From the NCBI RefSeq assembly GCF_021869535.1, contig NW_026262690.1:67263995-67327994 (forward strand): DNA of 64,000 nucleotides, read 5' to 3'. Under the pieces are notes generated by a model. That model saw only the letters and a program-made list of their open reading frames with translations. It ran no database searches and was not told the origin of the DNA. This stretch comes from Mytilus californianus. Its lineage: Eukaryota; Mollusca; Bivalvia; Mytilida; Mytilidae. Position 1 is the stretch's first letter. Each line of letters starts with the position of its first letter. Of this stretch, positions 11,709 through 23,700 are shown in pieces. The translations under genes were made by a program, and so were the position numbers.

Positions 11709-14700
11709 CTGCAACAATAGAAGTTACAATTATCATACATGTACTATCAAAATTAATTTTGGTGGTGAACTATCCAAGACTTTGGAGATCTACACACCAA
11801 AGGAAATAATTAAGAAAATCAGTCTGCTGTATAGAAATTATTCCTGGACTTTATAAATTTAAAAATTGAAGTTTCACCTCTAGAAATAAAAAATCATGAA
11901 ACTCAAACCTGCATAAATTTGAACCCCCTGATTATATACAACAGATTTTCTTGGTACTTATAATTAAATCTAATTTAACATCCAATAGCTGTTAAGGTGT
12001 ACAAAAGATATATTTTCATTGAATTTCACATATTGTCATATATTATCTTGTATAAACTTTAATAATATAGAACCTGTAAGTGATATTAATTAATGTTCAT
12101 TTTTGTAGGTTTTAAGCTGACATGTACCTTATTCAATTACAAACATTTCACACATATGTTTTATTTGTATTTTTCTTATGATAAAATTCATTTCTGTAAC
12201 AAAATTATGTTCTTCATTTATTTCTTGCAAACTACCGTAATTTGATTTAAAAATATGAAGATGTGGTATGATTGCCAGTGAGAACTCGCCACCATAGACC
12301 AAATGATATAGAAATAAGCAACTATATCCAGGTCACCATACAGCCTTCAACAATGACCATTTGACATTGTTTACAATTTTGAACAATATATGAAGGAAAG
12401 TAAAATGAGCATAAATATTTCTACATTCATAGTATTTGTCACCTCGATAAAGGTCCATGGTGGTGGTGGTTGATCGGTGCATCTTCTTAAAGCAAACTTC
12501 CACACCAAAAACCCAGACTGACCAGTTGTTGACCAAAATTTCTCTACAGTGTATAAGCCTAAAAAAATAAAGAATAAACACATATTTTTATACATCTATA
12601 CTATTCAGTCAAGGTAAACAAAATTTTTGAAGTGTTTCATTCTTTCAACAGAACAAAGCAATGGATAATTCAAACTTTGTTTGGGAGTGAATTCATGGAT
12701 TGGTGAAAAGGAAATCCCTCAGACATGGTTTCTAACCAATACTCTTGCTTTTACAATATAATCTTGTCAATATTGATTCATATCATGTAGGCTGTTAACA
12801 ATAAATGCATATGCAAGAAAGTATACGAAATAAATATACTAGTACACCAAGTTATAGTTTTGTTCTAGGTCACCATGGAGCTATAATTAGCACTTATAAA
12901 AAAACAAACCATCATATCTGTATCCATCCTCTGGAGCAAATTGACTGAACTGCTGTAGTTTATATCCTCTAATCACTCTGACAGGGTTTCCAGTTTCTAC
13001 GTTACGACTTAATGCAAGATTCCCCCGGGTCAGCGTCTGATCTTTAGACTGTGGTGCTGTTCTCAAATTCTACAGAAATGTAAAATTTGTTAATACAAGT
13101 ATTCACAACACTACACTGTTTTTATGATTGAAGTGATGGTGCTTATTTTCAATAGTATCAGTACACTTAATTACTATGACTTGACTATCTGTTTTTTCCA
13201 CTACCCAATACCCTTACCTTTTGCTCAACCAGATTGTAAAATTAACAATACAATTGGGACCTTTGAATTGACAAGATGGTATAAGAGTTGATATATAAAT
13301 GATCACTCATGCATTTTTAGAGTCTACCTTGATGCTATCCCATCACTTCACCTGTCCAATTGTTATTGTTGTAGTGTTACTGGGATAGTTGTTACAAAAC
13401 TTATCAAACTGGCATACAGGCTTCAGTGTCTCTCTTGGTCAAGAAGAATTACCTGCATACAGTTTAAATTAGTATGGTATGACTATAGCAAGAGTATGGC
13501 CACAAGATACAAACTTATGCCAATCCAAATCTATTTCTTGTTTTTTTTTTTTTTCTGATTTTTTAAAAGTTTCATTTCCCCCTGTGTTTCGTTAGAGAGC
13601 CAAAACTATGAACGCTTGGACTTCTTTTATATTGTGGAAAATACCTCTTTTGTCTCTTGACTAATGGGAGATAACTCAAAATCTTTTTTGTTACTCATGT
13701 GGAAATATTAATATAAAAATAAGGAGATGAGGTATGATTTCCAATGAGACAATGATCCACCAAAGTTCAAATAAATTGGATGTAAGCAATTATAGGCAAC
13801 CGTATGGCCTTAAAAGGTCCCGATATAAAAAATATGAAACAATTCAATTAAGAAAACTAACGGCTTAATTTATAACAAAACAAATAACGAAAAACAAATA
13901 TGACAGACATGTACCAAGGACAACCACTGAACTACAGGCTCCTAACTTGGGACAGGCACATAAAGAATGAGGCTCAACCCTCCACTAACCATGGACAGTG
14001 GTGTAACAGCACAACATAAGAACAAACTATAAAAATCAGTTGAAAAAGGCTTAACTCATCAGATCGATACAAAGCAGAAAAACATCAAACATAAACACAG
14101 ACCAGATGTGGCAGGGTATTTATCTATCCCTCATCCCTAACAACAAAAAGGACACTAAGTACAGATCTTAAGAGTATTCCATAATATTCCAGTATAAATA
14201 AATGTTTTATACATATCTGAACAAAAGTGTGCATTCACTCATTTAGACTATTGTTCAAAACCTATCGGCATGAGCCTTGTACAGAGGTTTATGCATTGTG
14301 AAATATCAAAATAAAAGTTATGAATGAAACCCTTTTTTCTTGAAGTTGTGTGTTACATTGTATATATTATATTTTTCTTTATTTCACTGGCACTTGTCTC
14401 TGAAAAATACTATATCATGATACCGTAACTATTTAATTAACGGTATATATGTATAATTGTTAAAGGATAAGTGTGTGTATAAAATTTTCACAATTGTCAG
14501 ATTTTATTCAAAAAATTTAAGGCAATTAAATATGATAAAAAATAAGATATAACAAGCATTCTGAGAGTATTGCATGGCAATACATAGTCCCCTACCGGTT
14601 AAAAATTAATTGTACTGGAACAAAATGCTAACTTGATCTATAACTTGTCATGGTATAAACTATATAACAAATATCAAGTCAATATCTTCCGGCATGTTTC

Positions 14701-17700
14701 GTTTCTCTCTATCTTCTTTATTTTTTGCTCAAAACACAAAAGAGGGTAAAAAAAATCCTCATTTAAGGGCAATCACTCCTATGAAGAGTGACAGTCTACT
14801 AACTATATCAGCAAAATTTGACTTTTTAATAGATTTTGCCTTGCTGATGATTTTTGTGATTTAAAGTGTTTATTTATCTATTATAATTTAAATCATATAA
14901 GGCATAACAGAAAAAAAATGTTTCTCTCTAAATATCATAGTTTTCATGATAATAGGCAAAAATGAAAAAATGGTAAAATTTGTCATTTATGGGTAATAAC
15001 TCCTATAAGAATTTGTCTAACAGTTTTGACGTATATGGACAATTGGTATAGCTCATTATTCTGAACATTTTTGCTCCTTTCAGTTTCAGATTTTCTCTAT
15101 TTATAACGGTTCAAAAAATAATAGACAAAAGTTGCATTTTACCCCTATGTTCTATTTTTAGCCATGTCGTCCATGTTGGTTGGCAGGCGGGGTCATCGAA
15201 CACATTTTTTTAACTAGATACCCTAATGATGATTGTGGACAAGTTTGGTTAAATTTGTCTCAATAGTTTCAGAGAAGATTTTTGTAAAAATTGACTATAA
15301 AGGGCAATAACTCCTTAAGGGGTCAATTGACCATTTTGGTCATGTCGAATTATTTACAGATCTTACTTTGCTGAACATTATTGCTGTATACAGTTTATCT
15401 CTATCTATAATAATATTCAAGATAATAACCAAAAACTGCAAAATTTCCTTAAAATTACCAATTCAGGGGCAGCAACCCAACTACGGGTTGTCTGATTTGT
15501 CTGAAAATTTTAGGGCTGATAGATCTTAACCTGATGAACATTTTTTCCTCTTGTCAGATTTGCTCTAAATGCTTTAGTTTAAGAGATATAAGCCAAAATC
15601 TGCATTTCATTCCTATGTTCTATTTTTAGCCATGTCTGCCATGTTGGTTGGCAGGCGGGGTCATCGGACACATTTTTTAAAATTAAATACCCTAATGATG
15701 ATTGTGGCTAATTTTGGTTAAATTTGTCTCAGTAGTTTCAGAGGAGAAGATTTTTGTAAAAGATTACAAAAATTTAAGAAAAATTGTTAAAAATTGACTA
15801 TAAAGGGCAATAACTCCTTAAGGGGTCAATTGACAATTTTGGTCATGTTGACTTATTTGTAGATCTTACTTTGCTGTACATTATTGCTGTTTACAGTTTA
15901 TCTCTATCTATAATAATATTCAAGATAATAACCCAAAACTGCAAAATTTCCTTAACATTACCAATTCAGAAGCAGCAACCCAACAACTGGTTGTCTGATT
16001 CGTCTGAAAATTTCAGGGCAGATAGATCTTGACCTGATGACCAATTTTACCCCCATGTCGGATTTGCTCTAAATGCTTTGGTTTCAGAGATATAGGCCAA
16101 AATCTACATTTTACCCCTAGGTTCTATTTTAAGCCATGGTGGCCATCTTGGTTGGCAGGACAGGTCATCGGACACATTTTTGTCGAGCCTTCGACTTTTG
16201 TCGAAAAAGCGAGACATAGCGATTCTACATTCCGTCATCGGCGGCAGAGGCGGCATCCACAAATATTCACTCTGTGGTTAAAAGTTTTTGAAATTTTAAT
16301 AACTTTCTTAAACTATCCTGGATTTCTACCAAACTTGGACAGAAGCTTGTTTATAATCATAAGATAGTATCCAGAAGTAAATTTAAAAAAAAAAAATCCT
16401 GTTTTTCTGTATTTTACTTATAAATGGACTTAGTTTTTCTGCCAGGAAACATTACATTCACTCTGTGGTTAAAGTTTTTGAAATTTTAATAACTTTCTTA
16501 AACTATCCTGGATTTCTACCAAACTTGGACAGAAGCTTGTTTATAATCATAAGATAGTATCCAGAAGTAAATTTAAAAAAAAAAATTCCTGTTTTTCCGT
16601 ATTTTACTTATAAATGGACTTAGTTTTTCTGCCAGGAAACATTACATTCACTCTGTGGTTAAAGTTTTTAAAATTTTAATAACTTTTTCAAACTATCCTG
16701 GATTTGTACCAAACATGGACAGAAGTTTGGAACCCTTATGAATTTTTTAAACTAGATACCCGAATGATGATTGTGGCCAAGTTTGGTTAAATTTCGCCCT
16801 GTAGTTTCAGAGGAGAAGATTTTTGTAAAAGTTAACGACGGACGACGGACACCAAGTGATGAGAAAAGCTCACTTGGCCCTTTTAGGCCAGGTGAGCTCA
16901 AAAGATAGATCATAACATTCTGATCATTTTAAAGGATTTTCTGGTTTCAAGATATAAGAATATCTCTTGGACTGAAGCCTTATGTTCCAATTTAAGCAAT
17001 GAGTGTCATGTAGGTTGATGGATTAAAATATAATTATCAAAATATAAAATAGACACCCTTATGATCAATCATGTGAACTGGTATTCCAGATGGTTCAGTC
17101 GTTTCCAAGGAGACCTTCACTAATAAACTGCTTTGCTGAGCGCAGCTGGATATGCCTGCAGAGGTCCAACCCTGAACAGTTGGGGCAAAAATGGACACAA
17201 TATTCAAGCTTGATACAGGTCTGAATTTGGATTGTAATTAAATATTTGATATATTATAGGTTTCTGAATAAATGTAGTCAAAGAACTTGAAATTGGTTAT
17301 ATGAAAGATTTCTTGCTGTTGTGCAATACACTGTGCTGTTGCGCAATACTTATTAAATCTGTTGTCAGACTATAAACAAATAAAATCTTATAACTTGGAA
17401 ACGTAAAATCGAAAATTTATAAAAATCAAAAGGGAGCTTACAAAAATAGATATAAACAATTTACCAAAGTTTCATAAAAAATGCTGAAAGCATTTTTGAG
17501 TTATTGTCCGAAAACTGGAAAATCCCCCTTTTTGTAATGAATAAAACCCCATAAATCGGAAACGTATTATCTGAAATTCATAAAAATCAAAAGGGAGCTC
17601 ATGTCGATAGAAAGAAACAATTCACCAAAGTTTCTTGCAAATTGGAGAAATTGTTTTTGAGTTATTGTCTGAAAACTGGAAAATCCCCCCTTTTTTAATG

Positions 17701-20700
17701 AATAAAACCCCAAAACTCGGAAACGGTAAATCCGAAATTTATAAAAATCAAAAGGGAGCTTACAAAAATAGATATAAACAATTTACTAAAGTTTCATAAA
17801 AATGCTGAAAGCATTTTTGAGTTATTGTCCGAAAACTGGAAAATCCCCCCTTTTTTAATAAATAAAACCCCAAAACTTTAAAATGGTAAATCCGAAATTT
17901 ATAAAAAACGAAAAGGAGCTCACGTCAATAGATATGAACAATTCACCAAAGTTTCATGCAAATTGGTGAAATTGTTTTTGAGTTATTGTCTGAAAACTGG
18001 AAAATCCCCCTTTTTTAATGAATAAAACCCCAAAACTCGGAAATGGTAAATCTTAAATTTATAAAAAACGAAAGGGAGCTCACGTCAATAGATATAAACA
18101 ATTCACCAAAGTTTCATGCATATTGGTTAAAGGGTTTTTGAATTAATGTCCGACATGTTGACGACGGACGGACAGACGGTCAATGGTATACCATAATACG
18201 TCCCGTAAACAGGCGTATAAAAATTCACAGACAACTGAAAGAGAGCATCAAGACTTTCCTAGATAGGCAAAAAATAGAACTATGTAGAAGTGGTATTTAT
18301 TACTGCAGAAGTTAGAATCATTTGCCCTTAACTGTGATCTTATAAATACTGTTGACGATATTTGTGCTGATTGACCCTTATCATGCATCATAATGTTAAA
18401 CACAAAAACAGCAGGTAGAGCTGCGGCAAATTCCATGTTCTGCTATGCAAAGCCCAAAAATCATTTGGAACTGAAATAGGTGCACAATGAATGCCATTAG
18501 ATATGACAGATTTTGAGAAAAATTATCTAGTAGCTGGATATTTACATTTATAATGTGCGGCATGAGGGACAAACAAACAAGCTGACACTACCCCCACTTA
18601 AAGGTAGCGGTATGACTTAATAAGACCTGAGTTTTCTAAGCATGGAGAGTTAAAGACCATATTTTACCTTTGGTTTGTTGGCTGTCCCTTTCAAATCTCT
18701 GCCTCCTGCAAAATATTACCTATATTAGGATTCTTACATGCCAACATGATCAATAATACCAGATAACTTTCCAAATTTTCTTCCATTTCCAAGCAACATT
18801 GTAGGAATATTTCTGCAATGGTTACCTGCAGAGGTCTTCTCTGCTTTTATGTTGCTGCTGTCTTACTGACCTACACCTTTTTTTAATAACAATAAAAACT
18901 AGAGGCTCTAAAGAGCCTGTGTCGCTCACCTTGGTCTATGTGCATATTAAACAATGAACACAGATGGATTCATGACAAAATTGTGTTTTGGTGATGGTGA
19001 TGTGTTTGTAGATCTTACTTTACTGAACATTCTTGCTCCTTACTATTATCTCTATCTATAATGAACTTGGCCCAGTAGTTACAGTGGAAAATATTTTGTA
19101 AAAATTTACAAAAATTTACAAAATTTATGAAAATTGTAAAAAATTGACTATAAAGGGCAATAACTCCTTAAGGGGTCAATTGACAATTTTGGTCATGTTG
19201 ATTTATTTGTAGATCTAACTTTGCTGTACATTATTGCTGTTTACAGTTTATCTCTATCTATAATAATATTCAAGATAATAACCAAAAGCTGCAAAATTTT
19301 CTTAAAATTACCAATTCAGGGGCAGCAACCCAACAACATGTTGCCTGATTGGTCTGAAAATTTCAGGGCAGATAGATCTTGACCTAATGAACAATTTTAT
19401 ACCATCAGATTTGCTCTAAATGCTTTGGTTTCAGAGATATGAGCCAAAAACTGCATTTTACCCTATGTATTATTTTTTTGCCATGTCGGCCATCTTGGTT
19501 TGCGGGCAGGGTCATCGGACACATTTTTTAAACTAGATACCCTAATGATGATTGTGGACAATTTTGGTTAAATTTGTCTTAGTAGTTTCAGAGGAGAAGA
19601 TTTTTGTAAGATTACAATAAAATGCTTCGCTGGGTGCAGCTTGATACGACCGCAGAGGTCGAACCCTGAACAGTTGGGGCAAGTATGGACACAACATTCA
19701 AGCTTGATACAGCTCTGAATTTGGATTGTGATTAAATATTTGACACAGCATAGGTTTCTGACACAGAAAGACTGTGGTCTAAGAACTTCAATTTTTTTAA
19801 TTTACCTATTATGGTCCAATGTCCAAAATCAAAATACATGGTTAGATTCAGCATATCAAAGAACCCCATATATTCAATTTTTGTTGAAATCAAACAAAGT
19901 TTAATTTTGGACCCCAACTTGGACAAACTTGAAAACTGGTCCCATAATAAAAAATCTAAACACATGTTTAGATTCAGCATATCAAAGTACCCCAAGAATT
20001 CAATTTTTGTTATAATCAAACTTAGTTTAATTTTGGACCCTTTGGACCTTAATATAGACCAATTTAAAAATGGGACCCAAAATTAAAAATCTAAAAACAT
20101 GGTTAGATTTGGCATATCAAAGAACCCCATATATTCAATTTTTGATGAAATCAAACAAAGTTTAATTTTGGACCCTTTTGACCTCAATATGAACCAATTT
20201 GATAGCGGGGCCAACAAATAAAAAATCTAAATACATGGTAACATTCAGCATATCAAAGAACCCCATATATTCAATTTTTGCTGAAATCAAACAAAGTTTA
20301 ATTTTGGACCCAAATTTGGACCAACTTGAAAACTGGGCCAAAAATCTAAAATCTAAATACATGTTTAAATTCAGCATATCAAAGAACCCCATATATTCAA
20401 TTTTTGTTGAAATCAAACAAAGTTTAATTTTGAACCCCAACTTGGACCAACTTGAAAACTGGGCCCATTATCAAAAATCTAAACACATGTTTAGATTCAG
20501 CATATCAAAGAACCCCAAGAATTCAATTTATGTTAAAATCAAACTAAGTTTAATTTTGGACCCTTTTGACCTCAATGTGGACAAAGTTGATAACGGGGCC
20601 CAAAAATGAAAAATCTAAATACATGGTTAGATTCAGCATATCAAAGAACCCCATATATTCAATTTTTGTTGAAATCAAACAAAGTTTAATTTTGGACCCC

Positions 20701-23700
20701 AATTTCGACCAACTTGAAAACTGGGCCAAAAATCAAAAATCTAAATACATGTTTAAATTCAGCATATCAAAGAACCCCATATATTCAATTTTTTTGTAAA
20801 ATCAAACAAAGTTTAATTTTGGACCCTTTGGACCTTAATGTAGACCAATTTGAAAACTGGACCCAAAATTAAAAATCTAAATACACGGTTAGATTCGGCA
20901 TAAAAAATAAACAAATGTGGTCAAAGATTTTACAAATCTAATGCGCCATACTGTGCAATTAAAGATTACTTCTTGAAATTTTTCAATATTTGAAATTTGA
21001 AAAAAAAATAATATTTGAAGAATAATTCTTTTTAATTTCTGAAATCTGAAATGAGAAAAAATTGACCCCCACAATTTCTTTAAACCCCCCCCCCCCCCCT
21101 TTTTTCCCCCAAAAAATTCTTTCCCTCAAGATATGGTCATAATATCTCAATTCAAATTTCCAATGGAATTTGCAACCATAATTACCCATTTAAATTTACC
21201 ATAGTGCTAACTTAATCTATTTTATAATAGAATTTAAAATATAGTGTCAAATCTTTCATATGGATTTTGTTGTAAAAAAAAAAGATGCAAAATTTGCAGA
21301 TATTTTTACTGGTCTTCCTTTATAAATATGCATTTCTTTAAACATAATTTAAAAGCAGTGTAAGGGAAGTAACCAAAATGTTGTATTTGGATTACCTCCC
21401 TTACACTGTTTTAAATTATCTTAATTGTTCATTAACCATTACTTTATACATAATTTAAAAGCAGTGTAAGGGAGATAATTTCAATGATGTATTTGATTTA
21501 TCTCCCTTACACTGCTTTAAATTATGTTTTGTACTAAAGTATTTGTCCATTAACCAGGACAACCTTGTTTTTCCCCCTTTTTTGCCCCTAATTCTTAAAC
21601 AGTTTGAGCCATAACCCCCCAAAGCAAATCCTAACCATCCCTTTGTGGTATGGAAACTTGTAGTATAATTTCAGAGAGATCCATACACCGTTCCACAGTT
21701 ATTGTCTGGAAACTAGAAAATGCTTATTTTTGGCCCCTAATTCCTTAACTGTTGGTACCATAACCCCCAAAATCAATCCCCACCTTCCTTTTGTGGTATT
21801 GAACCTTATGGTAAAATTTCATAGAGATCCATTCACTTAAACTAAAGTTAGAGTGCGAAAACTAATGCGTCTTCGGACGACGACGCTGGACGACGACGAC
21901 AACGCCGCCAACGTCATACCAATATACGACCACAAAAATATTTTTGCGGTCGTATAAAAATTTACGAAAAATGGTTAAAAATTGACTATAAAGGGCAATA
22001 ACTCCTTAAGGGGTCAACTGACCATTTTGGTCAAGTTGACTTATTTGTAGATCATACTTTGCTGAACATTATTGCTGTTTACAGTTTATCTATAATAATA
22101 TTCAAGATAATAACCAAAAACGGCAAAATTTCCTTAAAATTACCAATTCAGGGGCAGCAACCCAACAACGGGTTGTCCGATTCATCTGAAAATTTCAGGG
22201 CAGATAGATCTTGACCTGATAAACAATTTTACCCCATGTCAGATTTGCTCTAAATGCTTTGGTTTCAGAGATATAAGCCAAAATCTACATTTTACCCCTA
22301 TGTTCTATTTTTAGCCATGGCGGCCATCTTGGTTGGTTGGCGGGGTCATTGGACACATTTTTCAAACTAGATACCCCAATGGTGATTGTGGCCAAGTTTG
22401 GTCAAATTTGGCCCAGTAGTTTCAGAGGAGAAGATTTTTGTAAAAGTTTACGGACGACGGACGCAAAGTGATGAGAAAAGCTCACTTGACCTTTCAGGTC
22501 AGGTGAGCTAATAATTACTGATTTCTAACTTGTTTATGGCATTCTGGATGGTGTCTGTAACCATTCATTTAAGTAACAGTCATTGTCCATTATTTCAATC
22601 AGTATTGTTTTCCATTTTATCTCTGAAATTGGCCTTTAGAATCTTTTATATAGCTGGTTATTTTGTCCGTTACCTCTGTCCCCTCTTGTTCTTTATGGTA
22701 ACTTACACATGTAACATTTATTTTGCAAGCTAGCTAGATGTATAGTCAGCTTAGACCCTCAGACCTTATACAATTAAGCATATTTTACAGTGTAAAATGG
22801 ACAAATAAAAGTGTGTTAAAATTGAGGGCATAAAAGTAACCTATCAAAAAACTTAACAGGGGAAAAAAGTGAATAATCTTTATACTTCCTTTAATTTCAA
22901 TTACTGTAAATTCAGAAATTATTGCGAGGTTTTTATTATTGCGACAAATGCGACAGAGTTGTAAACGCAATAATTTAAATTCGCATTTTGAAATATTTTA
23001 TATGAACTAAACAGGATTTTTTCTCAAAATCGTAAAAATTAAAATCGCATTTAAGTCTAAAATGACAAAATCGCAATATTAAATGCACGCAATAATTTCT
23101 GAATTTACAGTATTCAACATTAGTCAACTGTAAATAATGTTTTTGGTTTCTATATATATGTGTAACATGATTTCATGCTGCCATGTTGTTTATATATTGC
23201 TTACAAAAGTAGGCAATTGAAAACATGGTCTATCAAAAAATGAACTGCCCAAAATAATCCTATTAGAAGCAGTTCATATTTAGGCCTTAATTATTTAAAT
23301 CATTTAAGAATTTTACTTTTATAGTAAAGACAGAAAATAACAGAAATGTAATTACCTTCTCCTGTGTACGTAAAACAATCTCCCAAGTCAATATTGTCTT
23401 CATATCCACCAGAGAGGGCAATAGAATATGATCCATCTTGTCCAGCATGGATTCCTGCTACTGTAGGCCTACAAATCACAAAAATTTATCTATGATAATT
23501 ATCAGGGGCAAAAACAAGGACTAATATGGATTCCTGCTACTGCAGGCCTATAAATTACAAAAATTTATCTATGATAATTATCAGGGGCAAAAACAAGGAC
23601 CAATATAGATTCCTGCTACTGTAGGCCTATAAATCACACTAATTTATCTATGATAATTATCAGGGGCAAAAACAAGGACCAATATAGATTCCTGCTACTG

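Larger units (their letters stand above)
13070..18667. other. SRA intron 6, filled with repeats
   Basis: No exon-like sequence was found here. It holds R1 (13723-14190, minus), an A-family repeat (about 14560-16905) with a nested C-family repeat, and a B-family repeat (17119-18222). 18223-18667 and 13090-13720 are plain AT-rich sequence with no feature I can name. Confidence 0.7.
18897..22508 (+). repeat. Hairpin-ended tandem-core repeat, family A copy 2, interrupted by family B
   Basis: Head hairpin AGGCTCT-AA-AGAGCCT at 18903-18918, then GTGTCGCTCACC. A-family core units run to about 19617 and resume at 21958. Tail: GACGACGGACGC, then AGCTCACTTGACCT pairs with AGGTCAGGTGAGCT (about 22478-22508). 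A B-family element sits between. Confidence 0.82.

Noticed and set aside
19811-20799. Several overlapping open frames with repeated [22 protein letters not shown] peptides on both strands
   Set aside because: They follow the 120-140-bp tandem units of a non-coding repeat; similar peptides appear on both strands and no start, splice or family signal supports a protein.
21085-21110. Run of C followed by T and C as a possible regulatory or G-quadruplex site
   Set aside because: A simple homopolymer tract inside a repeat; length is unreliable and there is no other support.
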